A DNA stretch of 64,000 nt from JAZBPO01 sp963691775 (GCA_963691775.1 OY829369.1:620001-684000), one strand, 5' to 3'. Shown: positions 42,182 through 52,434, counted from the stretch's first letter. The notes: generated by a model not told the origin, from the letters alone. Made by a program: numbers and translations.

Positions 42182-43638
42182 GCTTCGCGCGCCAAGCGCT
42201 CAGCGCGCAACTGTGAACGTCGGACCTTGCCCGCGTCGTCCCGAACGGGCTGATCAACGAATTCCAGTGAGCGTGGGATCTTGTAACGAGCGAGGCGATC
42301 TGAAAGATGGTCAAGGAGCTCGTTGTGCGTAAGCGACGCACCAGGGGCATCGACGATCGCGTGCACTCGCGCGCCGAGATCCTCGTCGGGGAGTCCGACA
42401 ACGCAGCTTGAGCGAACGCCTGGGCACGCGTCGATCGCGGCCTCGACTTCTGCCGGGTACACGTTTGCGCCGCCGGTCAGGATCATGTCGGTCCGGCGAT
42501 CGGCGAGATAGAGGTAGCCAGCCTCGTCAAAGCTGCCCATGTCGCCGAGCGACTCCCATCCGTCGCCGTGACGACGCGCTTGCGCGCCAATGTAGCGATA
42601 GGTCGAACCTGGACCGGCCGCGGGCCGCATGAAAATCTCGCCCACCGTACCGGGGGCGCAGGGTTCGCGCGCTTCGTCGAGCACACACATGGTTCCAGGC
42701 TCGGGGCGGCCGACGGATCCACGGTGCTGGAGCCACTCATCACCGCGAATAATCGTCACGCCCTGCGCTTCGGTTCCCGCGTACAGCTCCCAGATTCGTT
42801 CCGGACCCAACCACTCGATCCACGCCTCCTTCAGCCACGGCGGGCATGGCGCGGCAAGGTGTAGAACGGCAGCAAGCGAACTAAGGTCATAGCGATCGCG
42901 CACTGCAGGCCCAAGGCGCCAGATGCGCTGCATCATCGTCGGCACCAGTAGCGTCCAGTCCACGCGGTGGGCTTCGATCAACCTGAGCGCAGTTTCAGCG
43001 TCGAATCGCGACATCACCACGAGATGACAGCCCGAGCACAGGGCGCGCGTGGAAAACGCGAACGGTGCGTTGTGGTAGAGCGGCCCGGGCACGAGCTGCA
43101 CGCCACCCGGCGACTGACCGCACATCTCCAGGGCGTTCGGATCGATCGTTGAGCGCTGAGCGGCAACGATGATCTTCGGGCGCCCTGTGCTACCCCCCGA
43201 TGTCGGCGCCTTCCAGGCCGTTGCAACAGCGTCCCGGAGCGGGCCATCGCTGAGGCCTGCTTCCGGCATGAAGCCGGCAGGCACGCAGCGCACATCCGCA
43301 TGCGTACCTTCCTCGACCCCGATCACCAAGCGCGAGGCTGCAAGCTTGACGATCGCTGCACGTTCGCTGAAAGGGAGGCGTGCGGAAATCGGCTGGGGCG
43401 TTGCGCCGAGCTTCCAGCACGCGATCGAAGCAACGTAGTGCTCTATGCCGTTGGGTAACGCGATCGTGACCAGGTCGTCCTGCCCCACCCCAAGCTCGGC
43501 GTAGGCGCGCGCGAGCCGATTGGCCGAGCGCGCCAGCTCGGCGCGCGTCACGGTAACGCCCTCGTGCGTGATCGCAGCGCGCTGCGGGTCTTGCTCGGCA
43601 AGAAGGTCAATTGCTCGCGCCATGGAAACTTCGGTCAT
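42178..43638 (-). CDS. AMP-forming acyl-CoA synthetase
   Basis: 486 residues, ANL superfamily. The P-loop-like motif SGGSTGRPKIIVAAQ, the A5 region ELYAGTEAQGVTII, the Y/D-containing GWESLGDMGSFDEAGYLYLADRRTDMI (parts) and the C-terminal hinge and lysine (ARYKIPRSLEFV, DDAGKVRRSQL) are all present. It activates an acid as acyl-AMP, then acyl-CoA. The substrate is unknown. GGGAG precedes the ATG. It is divergent from tesB and coupled to the hydrolase at 41294. Confidence 0.87.
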   Translation of the reverse strand: MTEVSMARAIDLLAEQDPQRAAITHEGVTVTRAELARSANRLARAYAELGVGQDDLVTIALPNGIEHYVASIACWKLGATPQPISARLPFSERAAIVKLAASRLVIGVEEGTHADVRCVPAGFMPEAGLSDGPLRDAVATAWKAPTSGGSTGRPKIIVAAQRSTIDPNALEMCGQSPGGVQLVPGPLYHNAPFAFSTRALCSGCHLVVMSRFDAETALRLIEAHRVDWTLLVPTMMQRIWRLGPAVRDRYDLSSLAAVLHLAAPCPPWLKEAWIEWLGPERIWELYAGTEAQGVTIIRGDEWLQHRGSVGRPEPGTMCVLDEAREPCAPGTVGEIFMRPAAGPGSTYRYIGAQARRHGDGWESLGDMGSFDEAGYLYLADRRTDMILTGGANVYPAEVEAAIDACPGVRSSCVVGLPDEDLGARVHAIVDAPGASLTHNELLDHLSDRLARYKIPRSLEFVDQPVRDDAGKVRRSQLRAERLAREA

Positions 43639-43745
43639 TGATGACTCCCGAATCTCATCGTGGGCGGTCAGCCGCTCGCCCCACGTGCAGGTATGATCAG
43701 CAGTGAGCCCGGAGCGGGCAAGCGACCTACCTTTGGAGACCCTAG

Positions 43746-44672
43746 ATGCTGCGCGGCAATCTGCCAGCACTGCTCGAGCTGTTGCGCCTGGAGCGTATCG
43801 ACGCGCACCTGTTTCTGGGTCGCTCGCCCGATGGACGCGATGGACGCGTTTACGGCGGGCAGGTGGCTGCCCAGGCCGTACTCGCCGCAACCCGCACGCT
43901 CGCCGACGACTGGCCGATCCACTCACTCCATGCTTACTTTCTGCGCCCCGGGGATCCACGCCGCCCTATCCTGTTCATGGTGGAGCCGATCCGCGACGGG
44001 CGCAGCTTTGCGACGCGGCGAATCGTTGCACGCCAGGAAGGCAAGGCGGTGTTCTCAATGGACGCGTCGTTTCAGGTGCGCGAATCCGGCCTGACACATC
44101 AGGCGCCGATGCCAGCCACGCGCCCGCCAGAGGCACTGAGGACACTGCGCGAGACCTTCGATGAACTTCGGATTCGCCACCCGGAACGCAGCGCGGAGCT
44201 CACGGATTCGACGCGACCCTTCGACTTTCGGTGGGACCCGGATCCTTTCATCGATCTCGAATCACGCGCGCATCCACCGTCCCAGATCTGCTGGTTCCGG
44301 CTTGCTCGTGCGCTCGCACCGAGCGAGCTGGACGGCTTCGAGGAAGTATCGGCGCGCGCACTGCACGCGGCACTGCTTGTTTACGCATCCGATCACTCGA
44401 TTCTGGACACGGCGCTGCGCCCGCACTGGGACGTGTTCGATTGGTCACGTGCACAGGTGGCCAGTCTCGATCACGCGATGTGGTTCCACCAGGATGCAAA
44501 CGTCGACGACTGGGTCCTCTATGCGCAGGACGCACCTGCCGCGGCATCGGGTCGTGGCTGCTCTCGCGGAGTCCTCTATGCCCGCGATGGCACCCTGGTC
44601 GCCTCCGCCATGCAAGAGTCGCTCATGCGCTTGCGTCCGGTGGAAGCGGGTGCCGACACCGGCCCCGCCTGA
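43746..44672 (+). CDS. tesB: acyl-CoA thioesterase II
   Basis: 308 residues with two hotdog domains. YGGQVAAQAVLAATRTL, HSLHAYFLRPGDP and RDGRSFATRRIVARQEG in the first, and YASDHSILDTALRPHW and LDHAMWFHQDANVDDWVLY in the second (parts), are TesB hallmarks, including the catalytic Asp region. It hydrolyses acyl-CoA to free acid and CoA. GGAG precedes the ATG. It may balance the CoA ligase that is divergent from it. The next gene begins four bases after its stop. Confidence 0.92.
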   Translation: MLRGNLPALLELLRLERIDAHLFLGRSPDGRDGRVYGGQVAAQAVLAATRTLADDWPIHSLHAYFLRPGDPRRPILFMVEPIRDGRSFATRRIVARQEGKAVFSMDASFQVRESGLTHQAPMPATRPPEALRTLRETFDELRIRHPERSAELTDSTRPFDFRWDPDPFIDLESRAHPPSQICWFRLARALAPSELDGFEEVSARALHAALLVYASDHSILDTALRPHWDVFDWSRAQVASLDHAMWFHQDANVDDWVLYAQDAPAAASGRGCSRGVLYARDGTLVASAMQESLMRLRPVEAGADTGPA

Positions 44673-44675
44673 CCC

Positions 44676-47600
44676 GTGCCGCCCGACGACGGTCTTACAG
44701 GGCTTGACCCGGACGTCGCCGCCTGGTTTCGACGACAACACGGCGCGCCGACGGACGTCCAGAGGCGCACCTGGCCGGTCATAGCGCGCGGGGCGAACGT
44801 TCTCGCCACCGCGCCCACAGGCTCCGGGAAGACGCTATGCGCGTTCATGGTGCCGATCGAGCGTCTGCTGACCGGTGCATGGGATGGCGGCACGGTGCGG
44901 GTGCTCTACATATCGCCGCTGAAGGCGCTCAACAACGACATCGAACGCAATCTACTGTCGCCGCTCGAGACACTCTCCCAGGCATTCAGCAGTGCAGGTC
45001 GATCCGCCGCACCGGTGCGGGTCGCGGTGCGGAGCGGAGACTCCTCATCTGAAGACCGACGGCGCATGGCACGGCACCCGCCGGAGATTCTGGTCACGAC
45101 CCCCGAGAGCCTGAACATCTTACTCACCTCGGCGAGCGGCCGGGGCATGCTCGGCGGCGTGCGCATGGTGATCCTTGATGAGATTCATGCGGTCGCGGGC
45201 AGCCGCCGCGGCCTCTGGCTCATGCACGGCGTGGAGGCGCTCACAGAGCTCGCGGGGGAAGTGCAACGCGTCGCGCTGTCTGCAACCGTCCGGCCACTTG
45301 AGCGCATCGCCGCCATGCTCGGCGGCCATCGCAGGAGCCCCGACGGCACGCCCGAGGCGCGCACCCGTCCGGTCGAGATCGTGCAATCCGATATTCGCAA
45401 GAAGCTCGCAATCGAGGTGCGTGCGCTATTGCCCGACCAACTGCCGGGGGACGGAGGCCTCGACGCGCTGACGCCAATCGCGCGGGCCATCGGCGCCGCG
45501 ACTGAACGCAATCGGTCGACGTTAGTCTTCACGAACAGCAGGGCACTGTGCGAAAAGCTGGCAATGCGCGTCAACGACAGCGCAGAGGCCAGCTCGACGC
45601 CGCTCGCTTTCGCCCACCATGGCTCTCTGTCCAGAGAAATCCGTCACGAGGTGGAAGGGCGGCTGAAGCAGGGGGATCTACGCGCCATTGTCGCGACCAG
45701 CTCGCTGGAGCTCGGCATTGACATAGGCGCACTCGATGAGGTCGTCATGGTGCAGGCCCCGCCAAGCATCGCGGCGGCGGTACAGCGCGCCGGCCGCGCG
45801 GGGCACGGTGTTGGCGAGATCAGTCGCGCCGTCCTGCATCCAACCCATCCACGAGACGCTCTCGAGTGCGCGGTTCTGGCGCGCTCGGCACTCCGGGGCG
45901 ATATCGAGGAGACGCACACGCCCGGACCCGCGCTCGATGTTCTTGCGCAGATGATCGTCGTGCGTCTCGCAATCAAGCCGCGGAGCGCTGACGCCCTCTA
46001 CGATGCCATCAGGACCATAACCCCGTACCGCAGCCTCGCCCGCGAGCTCTTTGACCCCGTCCTTGCCATGCTTCTCGGCCGCTACGCTGGCGAACGACTA
46101 CCCGAGCTCTCCCCGCGATTGCTCGAAGATCCAGATACGGGGCGCATAGAACTGCGCAGGGGCGCCCTTCTCGCGCTATATGCTTCCGGCGGAATGATCC
46201 CCGACCGCGGCTATTACCAGCTGCGGCACGCGGACTCCAACGCCCGCCTCGGTGAGCTCGACGAGGAGTTCGTCTGGGAGAATGGTCCCGGCCGGACCTT
46301 TGCGCTCGGATCCCAGCAGTGGCGCGTACAACGCGTCACTCACAACGACGTCTACGTTACGCCTGCTCCAAACGCCGCCTTTGCCCCGCCGTTCTGGCGC
46401 GCAGAAGACCGCGATCGAGACGCACACCTTTCCGAGCGCATCGGCGAATTTCTGCGCGACGCCGACATGGCCCTCGCGAACAGGGGAACGGCTGGCCTCG
46501 AGGAACTCCTCGGCGACGCGCCGGTCGATGGCGCGACGGTGGAAATCGTGCGCGACCATCTGCTCAGTCAGCGCGCCCACACCGGCTGCGCCCTCCCCCA
46601 CGTCGATCATCTGCTCATAGAGCGCGTCCGCAGTGGCCCCGGTGGCTACAGGGGAAGCGATGGAGGCGGCCAACTCGTATTGCACAGCCTCGCAGGCGGC
46701 GCCGTGAATCGGCCTTGGGGCCTCGCGCTTGCGGCACGCTGGCGCGAACGTTTCGGCGAACTCCCGGAGGTCTATACCGCGAACGACGTCATCGTCGTCC
46801 AGGGCGGAGGCCATGTCGGCGACGAAACGCTCATGGATCTGCTCAGTCCAACCGGGTTGATCGATCTGCTGCGACACGAGCTCGAAGGCAGCGGCCTGTT
46901 CGGCGCTCGCTTTCGAGAATCAGCCGGACGCAGCCTGCTTATTCAGCGCGGGCGCTTCGGAGAACGCATCCCACTGTGGATGCGCCGTCTCGCCTCTCAG
47001 CGCCTCCTCGGACGCGTCCAGGGTTTCGAAGATTTTCCCGTGTTGCTGGAAGCCTGGCGAAGCTGCCTGGACGAACACTTCGATCTGCCGCGGCTGACGG
47101 CGACGATCAACCGGATCGCCGAACGGGATCTGGCATGGAGCGACGTGGTGACGCAGACCCCGTCCCCCTTTGCCGCAGAAAGCGGTTGGCGCCAGATCAA
47201 TGAGTACATGTATGCGGACGATCGCCCGCGGACGGGCCAGCGTTCCGCCACTGCGACCACGCTCATCGAGACCGCCGTGCGAGAGGCGCAATTGCGCCCC
47301 ACCATCGAACGGGCAGTCACCGAGGCTTTCGTCCAGAGGCGGCGCCGTCTGCAAGCCGGCTGGCATCCCCGTTCACCGCTTGAGCTTCGTGACTGGCTTC
47401 GGGAGCGCGGCCTCCTGCGACGGGAGGAGTTCGAACAACTGACCTCAGCGCTCGGCGACGCCTTCGACGACCTCCGAGCGTTCTGGGTGTCGACCCCCGA
47501 TGACTGGATCGTGGACACTCGCGACGCCAAGGCATTCGGCGCACTGGTCGACGGCTCCGCGTCAGACGATGAACGGCGGCGCTGGCTGATGAGGTGGCTG

Positions 47601-49043
47601 CGCTTCGAGCCGCCGCGAGACGCTGAGGACCTCGCCGCCGCGTGGCCCGGCCCGCAGGCGTTGCTTTTTCCGGATCTCCAGCGCCTGGTCGGCGACGGAT
47701 CGCTGGTGGTCGGGACGCTGATCGACGGCGATACGGGCGCGTTCTACTGCGACGCCGACAATCATGAGGCCATGCTGCGTATGCAGCGAGCGGCACGCCG
47801 TCCGAATCTCGCGGCGTTGCCGCAGCGACGCGTGGCCGAGTACCTCCTGAGCTGGCAGCGAGTCGGCGAGGCTGACGACCTGGTAGATGCAGTGGAACCG
47901 CTGCGGCTCCTTCCCGTGCCCGCGGAGCTCTGGGAAGACGCCTTGCTACCAGCCCGTACCCGGCGCAGCAGCGAAGCAGAATTCGACGCCCTCCTGGGGA
48001 CCGGCGCAATGATCCTGACCGGCGCGGGCGGTCCGCACCACAAGCGCCGGGAGCTTCTGCTGCTTGCGGCAGACGAAGTCGATCTCGCCCCCTCTCAGGG
48101 CGCGATCGAGCGCGAGCTCGATGCGCGTCTTCGGCGCGCACTCCCCGACCCGGCTGCTCGCTACGGCTTCGACGCGTTGCTCGAGGCCGAGGGAGACCCG
48201 GCGGCGGCGGCCGAACTGCTCTGGGCAGGAATCTTCGAGGGGCATGTCGCCATCGAGAGCTTCGCCACCGTGCGCCATGGTCTGGCCACGGGCTTTCGAT
48301 TGCCGTCAGCGACACCTGCTACGTCTTCGCAAACGCGAAGTGGCCTGCGCGCCCGCATTCGGGCGCGCGTGCACGGCATTCCCGGGCGGTTTCAACGCAT
48401 AGCGCACGAGGAAGAACCCCGCGACGAAATAGAGCGCCTGGACCTCGCACGGCGTCGAGCCCGCGTTGTGTTGGACCGGTGGGGCATCGCCTGTCCGGAT
48501 CTGCTGGCGCGGGAGATGCGGGGTCTGCGCTGGGGGGATCTCTTCCGAGCCCTACGCCTGATGGAACTGGCCGGCGAGGTCACGAGCGGACATTTCCTCG
48601 ATGGCCTCCAGGGTCCGCAGTTCGCTACCCCGGATGCCGTCGCACTGGTTCGCGACCTGGGCGCGCGGCCAATGTCCGAGACTGCGCGCTGGCTCGATGG
48701 CCGCGACCCCGCCTCTCCCGCATCTCTCGGCCTCGCTCTTCAGGGCCTGCCTGCGCCGGCTCGGCGCGCCGGCGTGGCACTGGTCCTGGATGGCGATCGT
48801 GTTGCACTCGTCACGGAACGGGGCGGTAAGCGGCTTACAATTGACGCCACGGTCGGCGAAGGCGCTGTGGCGCGTACGCTCGCAGCGCTCGCAGCGGCAC
48901 TCTCTGCGCGCAAAGCGACACTGGAGGTTCGAGAAATTGACGCCGGGCCGGCGAGAAGCAGCCGCCATATCGCTGCCCTGGAAGCAGCATTCACAATCCA
49001 GCGCGACCACAAATCGCTGACGTTAGCGGCGCGAGAGACTTGA
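44676..49043 (+). CDS. lhr: Lhr-type superfamily 2 DNA helicase
   Basis: 1455 residues, matching the long bacterial Lhr. Motif I ATAPTGSGKTLCAF, motif II VILDEIHAVAG, motif III ALSATVRPLERI, and motif VI VQRAGRAGHG are visible, followed by the winged-helix and Lhr core. Downstream, RWGDLFRALRLMELAGEV and HFLDGLQGPQFATPDAV mark the long C-terminal Lhr domain. A 3'-to-5' translocase acting on DNA or RNA-DNA hybrids in genome repair. It starts with GTG three bases after the tesB stop. Unrelated to the PGC. Confidence 0.93.
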   Translation: MPPDDGLTGLDPDVAAWFRRQHGAPTDVQRRTWPVIARGANVLATAPTGSGKTLCAFMVPIERLLTGAWDGGTVRVLYISPLKALNNDIERNLLSPLETLSQAFSSAGRSAAPVRVAVRSGDSSSEDRRRMARHPPEILVTTPESLNILLTSASGRGMLGGVRMVILDEIHAVAGSRRGLWLMHGVEALTELAGEVQRVALSATVRPLERIAAMLGGHRRSPDGTPEARTRPVEIVQSDIRKKLAIEVRALLPDQLPGDGGLDALTPIARAIGAATERNRSTLVFTNSRALCEKLAMRVNDSAEASSTPLAFAHHGSLSREIRHEVEGRLKQGDLRAIVATSSLELGIDIGALDEVVMVQAPPSIAAAVQRAGRAGHGVGEISRAVLHPTHPRDALECAVLARSALRGDIEETHTPGPALDVLAQMIVVRLAIKPRSADALYDAIRTITPYRSLARELFDPVLAMLLGRYAGERLPELSPRLLEDPDTGRIELRRGALLALYASGGMIPDRGYYQLRHADSNARLGELDEEFVWENGPGRTFALGSQQWRVQRVTHNDVYVTPAPNAAFAPPFWRAEDRDRDAHLSERIGEFLRDADMALANRGTAGLEELLGDAPVDGATVEIVRDHLLSQRAHTGCALPHVDHLLIERVRSGPGGYRGSDGGGQLVLHSLAGGAVNRPWGLALAARWRERFGELPEVYTANDVIVVQGGGHVGDETLMDLLSPTGLIDLLRHELEGSGLFGARFRESAGRSLLIQRGRFGERIPLWMRRLASQRLLGRVQGFEDFPVLLEAWRSCLDEHFDLPRLTATINRIAERDLAWSDVVTQTPSPFAAESGWRQINEYMYADDRPRTGQRSATATTLIETAVREAQLRPTIERAVTEAFVQRRRRLQAGWHPRSPLELRDWLRERGLLRREEFEQLTSALGDAFDDLRAFWVSTPDDWIVDTRDAKAFGALVDGSASDDERRRWLMRWLRFEPPRDAEDLAAAWPGPQALLFPDLQRLVGDGSLVVGTLIDGDTGAFYCDADNHEAMLRMQRAARRPNLAALPQRRVAEYLLSWQRVGEADDLVDAVEPLRLLPVPAELWEDALLPARTRRSSEAEFDALLGTGAMILTGAGGPHHKRRELLLLAADEVDLAPSQGAIERELDARLRRALPDPAARYGFDALLEAEGDPAAAAELLWAGIFEGHVAIESFATVRHGLATGFRLPSATPATSSQTRSGLRARIRARVHGIPGRFQRIAHEEEPRDEIERLDLARRRARVVLDRWGIACPDLLAREMRGLRWGDLFRALRLMELAGEVTSGHFLDGLQGPQFATPDAVALVRDLGARPMSETARWLDGRDPASPASLGLALQGLPAPARRAGVALVLDGDRVALVTERGGKRLTIDATVGEGAVARTLAALAAALSARKATLEVREIDAGPARSSRHIAALEAAFTIQRDHKSLTLAARET

Positions 49044-49071
49044 TCCGCGCGCACGACACGAAGGAATCTCA

Positions 49072-50871
49072 TTGACCGTGGCACGCCCGACACACTCGCC
49101 GCGGCTACTTGTGCATGCGGATGCCGCCGATCGCCTGCACGTTCTGATGGAACGTCTGGCTGCGATCGATGCGGTGCCAGGCGCAGCTACGCTCCCGTGG
49201 TCAGTCATAGCGTGCACGACCGTCGCGGAGACGAGCCGTGGCCTCGCCGACGCAGACGCCTTGCTGATCGATCACAGCGACGCAGTCACCCTGATCGACG
49301 CACTTCAGGCGCCGGAGTCATTACCCATCATCGCCATACTTCGTCCCGACGCTGATGCGCAAAGCCTTGCAAGCGTTGCCGTCGAACTGATCCCGGAGGG
49401 TGAGTGCAGTCCGCTCGTCCTCGAACGCACGCTGCGCCTTCAGTACAGCGGCACGGCGCTGACGCATGGAGTCGAGTACCTCGCCCAGCGCGATCTCCTA
49501 ACCGGCCTTCCAAACGTCAGACTCTTCGAACGGCAGCTGGAGATGGCTGTGGCGAGCGCCCAGCGACACCGCCGGCGCCTCGCCGTCGGCAGACTGGCCC
49601 TCGACGAATTCGACGTACTCGCCGCAGACCTGGGACAAGCGGGTACAGAAGCGCTCCTCGTTTCTGTTGCGCGGTGCATCCAACGTGTCCTGCGAAAAAG
49701 CGACCTGATCGCACGCGGGGTGAACGATCAGTTTCTGCTCCTTCTCGAGCAACCAGGCGATGCCGAGGATCTGGCGAGCACGGCAGACAAGCTTCTGGCC
49801 GCAATCGCGTCCGGAACCGCGCCCGCAAGCGCGTCCGCAAGCGCGTCCGCAAGCGCGGACATCCGCACGCTGGAAAGGGAGCGCTCAAGCGTGCGGTGCA
49901 GCCTCGGGCTCGCCGTCTACCCGGCAGCCGGCGAGAACGCGAAGGCGCTGCTATCAGAAGCAGCCGCCGCGCTCACCGAAACACAGCTCGCGGGCGGCGG
50001 CGACTTCCGTTTCGTAGTCGGCGACGTGGCTGTTGTAACGCGCGAGCGCCTGCGCATCGAGGACGCCCTCCCCCGAGCCGTAGAGCGAGGTGAACTCGCG
50101 GTGCGCTATCAGCCCCGTCTCGATCTCAAGCACATGCGCGTATCTGGTGCGGAAGTGCTCGCGCGCTGGCATTCGCCCGAATTCGGCGAAGTGACGCCGG
50201 ACCGCTTCATTCCGGTGGCGGAGGCGTCCGGGGCGATCGCACGGCTCGGCGCCTGGGTCCTGCAGACCGCGATGGCCGACCTGCGACGCTGGCTCGCGGC
50301 AGGTCACGCCGTGCATCTCGGTATCAACGTCTCGGCGGGCCAGTTCCTCGGCGACGACTTTGTCGCCCGCGTTCGCCGCGAGCTTGACCGCAGCGGCGTA
50401 CCAGCGCACGCGGTCGAACTCGAGATCACGGAGCGCATGTTCGTCGATAACATCACCGAACATCTCTCGCTCTTCGACGAACTGACCGCCCTCGGCGTAG
50501 GCTTCGCAGTTGACGACTTCGGCATCGGCTACTCTTCGCTCTCGTATCTGAAGCACTTTCCGGTCCATGCGCTGAAGATCGATCGAGCCTTCGTCGCACC
50601 GCTGCCGGACAGCCAGGAGGACGCGGCAATCGTCCGTGCGATCGTCGCGCTCGGCCATGCGCTGGGACTGAGGGTGGTCGCCGAAGGGGTAGAACACCCC
50701 ACGCAACTCGCATTCGTGCGCGCAGCCGGGTGTGACGAAGCACAGGGGTTTCTCATAGGGCGCGGCGTCGACGCCGATGCCTTCGAAGCGCTGCTTGCCG
50801 AAGGCGTGCAGGCAGACGCCCTGCTGCTTGACGACGCGCCGATGCAGTCGCCGGATCCGGAGGATCGATGA
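49072..50871 (+). CDS. degenerate-GGDEF plus EAL-domain c-di-GMP phosphodiesterase
   Basis: 599 residues. The N-terminal 130 residues look receiver-like without a clear phospho-Asp. A GGDEF-like domain (LLTGLPNVRLFERQLE onward) has GVNDQF in place of GGDEF, so cyclase activity is doubtful. The EAL domain is intact apart from EVL for EAL: AEVLARWHS, NVSAGQF, ELEITERMF, AVDDFGIGYSSLSYLK, ALKIDRAF and AEGVEH. It probably degrades c-di-GMP. Starts with TTG after AAGGAA. A 3 x 12-bp repeat lies at 49823-49858. The next gene overlaps by four bases. Confidence 0.88.
   Translation: MTVARPTHSPRLLVHADAADRLHVLMERLAAIDAVPGAATLPWSVIACTTVAETSRGLADADALLIDHSDAVTLIDALQAPESLPIIAILRPDADAQSLASVAVELIPEGECSPLVLERTLRLQYSGTALTHGVEYLAQRDLLTGLPNVRLFERQLEMAVASAQRHRRRLAVGRLALDEFDVLAADLGQAGTEALLVSVARCIQRVLRKSDLIARGVNDQFLLLLEQPGDAEDLASTADKLLAAIASGTAPASASASASASADIRTLERERSSVRCSLGLAVYPAAGENAKALLSEAAAALTETQLAGGGDFRFVVGDVAVVTRERLRIEDALPRAVERGELAVRYQPRLDLKHMRVSGAEVLARWHSPEFGEVTPDRFIPVAEASGAIARLGAWVLQTAMADLRRWLAAGHAVHLGINVSAGQFLGDDFVARVRRELDRSGVPAHAVELEITERMFVDNITEHLSLFDELTALGVGFAVDDFGIGYSSLSYLKHFPVHALKIDRAFVAPLPDSQEDAAIVRAIVALGHALGLRVVAEGVEHPTQLAFVRAAGCDEAQGFLIGRGVDADAFEALLAEGVQADALLLDDAPMQSPDPEDR
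49823..49858 (+). repeat. three 12-bp tandem units in the GGDEF-like domain coding region
   Basis: The unit CCGCAAGCGCGT occurs at 49823-49834 and 49835-49846, and with one change at 49847-49858. It encodes an Ala-Ser run in a loop of the degenerate GGDEF domain. Repeat number could vary in steps of four codons without shifting the frame. Seen directly. Confidence 0.9.
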
Positions 50872-51794
50872 CGGTAGCCCTACTCCATCACCCGCTGTGT
50901 CTCGAGCACCGACTGCACGCCTCCCATCCTGAGGCACCCGCCCGCATTCTCAGCGTCATGGACGCACTTGCGCGGGAAGGATTGCTCGACGATCTGAATA
51001 TGCGAGAGGACTTCCCGCCAGTCGAGCCGGCGGACGTAGCGCGCGTTCATCCGCAATGCCACATCGAGGGGCTCGCTGCGCTCGCGCCGCGCGAGGGCTT
51101 GCGCCACGTGGACAGCGACACCTTCATGAACCCATTCACGCTGCAGGCGGCCGAATATGCGGCGGGCGCCGCAACCGCAGCCCTGGACGGAATCCTCGAC
51201 GGGCGCTACCAGCGCGCGTTCTGCGCAGTCCGTCCCCCGGGGCATCACGCCGAGTCGACGATCCCCATGGGCTTCTGCTTCCTGAACTCCGTCGCCATTG
51301 CGGCGCGTCGTGCGCTGGACGTTCACGGTCTAGACCGCGTCGCGATACTCGACTTTGACGTCCATCACGGCAACGGCACCGCGGAGATTTTCGCGGAAGA
51401 TACCCGCGTGCTCGTCGCATCGAGCTTTCAGCACCCCTTTTACCCGGATCGCTGGACAGAAGCATGCGCCCCAAACCAGTGCTTCACGCCTCTTCCAGCC
51501 GGGACATCCTCGACAGCCTTCAGATCCGCGATCGAGCGAGACTGGCTGCCTGCACTCGAAGCCTTTCGGCCTCAACTGGTGATCGTGTCTGCCGGTTTCG
51601 ACGGACATCACGTCGATCCGTTGGGCGATCTGCAGCTGGAGGATGGGGACTTCCTCTGGATTACGCGTTCGATCCGAGCCGCAGCAGAAGCAACGGCGTC
51701 CGGCCGCATCTTGTCCATGCTTGAAGGTGGATACGACCTGGACGCACTTGGGCGGTGCGCGGCCCTGCACGTTGCAGCGCTGCTTGGCAACTGA
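50868..51794 (+). CDS. histone deacetylase-like (AcuC/arginase-fold) hydrolase
   Basis: 308 residues. SHPEAPARI at the N-terminus, RPPGHHAESTIPMGFCFLNSVAI (His-His pair), ILDFDVHHGNGTAEIF (metal ligands Asp and His), and GFDGHHVDPLGDL (third ligand) show the zinc-dependent HDAC fold. Bacterial relatives deacetylate acetyl-CoA synthetase or acetylpolyamines; which applies is unknown. CCGGAGG precedes the ATG, which overlaps the stop of the EAL gene, so both are in one operon. Confidence 0.92.
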   Translation: MTVALLHHPLCLEHRLHASHPEAPARILSVMDALAREGLLDDLNMREDFPPVEPADVARVHPQCHIEGLAALAPREGLRHVDSDTFMNPFTLQAAEYAAGAATAALDGILDGRYQRAFCAVRPPGHHAESTIPMGFCFLNSVAIAARRALDVHGLDRVAILDFDVHHGNGTAEIFAEDTRVLVASSFQHPFYPDRWTEACAPNQCFTPLPAGTSSTAFRSAIERDWLPALEAFRPQLVIVSAGFDGHHVDPLGDLQLEDGDFLWITRSIRAAAEATASGRILSMLEGGYDLDALGRCAALHVAALLGN

Positions 51795-51981
51795 CAACCG
51801 AGCAGGCGCAGTCAGCGGAAGAACGGTATTCGCCACGCGTCCGGAAAACGATGTCAGAAGCGCCGCGCACGCGGTTTCCCCAGCAAGAGACCGGTGGTAG
51901 CGTTAGCGCCCCGTAGTGATCGGCGCTTCACTGCGAACGCCCTACGCCCCTTTCACAAGGGCTCCACAAAGAGGTCCTCAC

Positions 51982-52434
51982 ATGATCAAGAAGTCGTTAG
52001 TCGCAATCGCTGTCCTGCTTTTGTTCGCCGCACGCGGCGCCTATGCAGACTGCAGTTTTCAGATCGACGTAGCCGACTCGCTGGGCTTCCCGGTAAGTGC
52101 GATGACCGCAGAGTCGTCTTGCGGAACGGTCTCCGTCACGCTCACCCACACGGGCAGCCTCCCGAAGCAGGCAATGGGACACAACTGGGTCCTAACGCGG
52201 AGCGCAGACTTTCAAGCCGTTGCGCCAGCAGGCATGTCCGCCGGCGTCGCGGGCAATTACGTCCCGGCCGGTGACGCGCGCGTCATCGCCAATACGAAAT
52301 TGATCGGTGGCGGCGAAAGCGACACCGTGGAGTTCTCGCTTGATGGCCTCGCACCCGGAGACTACACCTTCTACTGCTCGTTCCCGGGGCACTGGTCCGC
52401 AATGAAGGGGACCTTCACGATCACCGCTTCCTGA
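51982..52434 (+). CDS. azu: azurin, periplasmic blue-copper electron carrier
   Basis: 150 residues with a signal peptide of about 22 (KKSLVAIAVLLLFAARGAYA). Copper ligands are His67 (AMGHNWVL), Cys132, His137 and Met141 (YCSFPGHWSAMKG), with the C-x4-H-x3-M spacing of azurins; Cys24 and Cys47 match the structural disulfide. It carries electrons in the periplasm. Because no pufC is present, it is one possible soluble donor to the reaction centre, but that is speculation. AGAGG precedes the ATG. A strong hairpin follows the stop codon. Confidence 0.95.
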   Translation: MIKKSLVAIAVLLLFAARGAYADCSFQIDVADSLGFPVSAMTAESSCGTVSVTLTHTGSLPKQAMGHNWVLTRSADFQAVAPAGMSAGVAGNYVPAGDARVIANTKLIGGGESDTVEFSLDGLAPGDYTFYCSFPGHWSAMKGTFTITAS

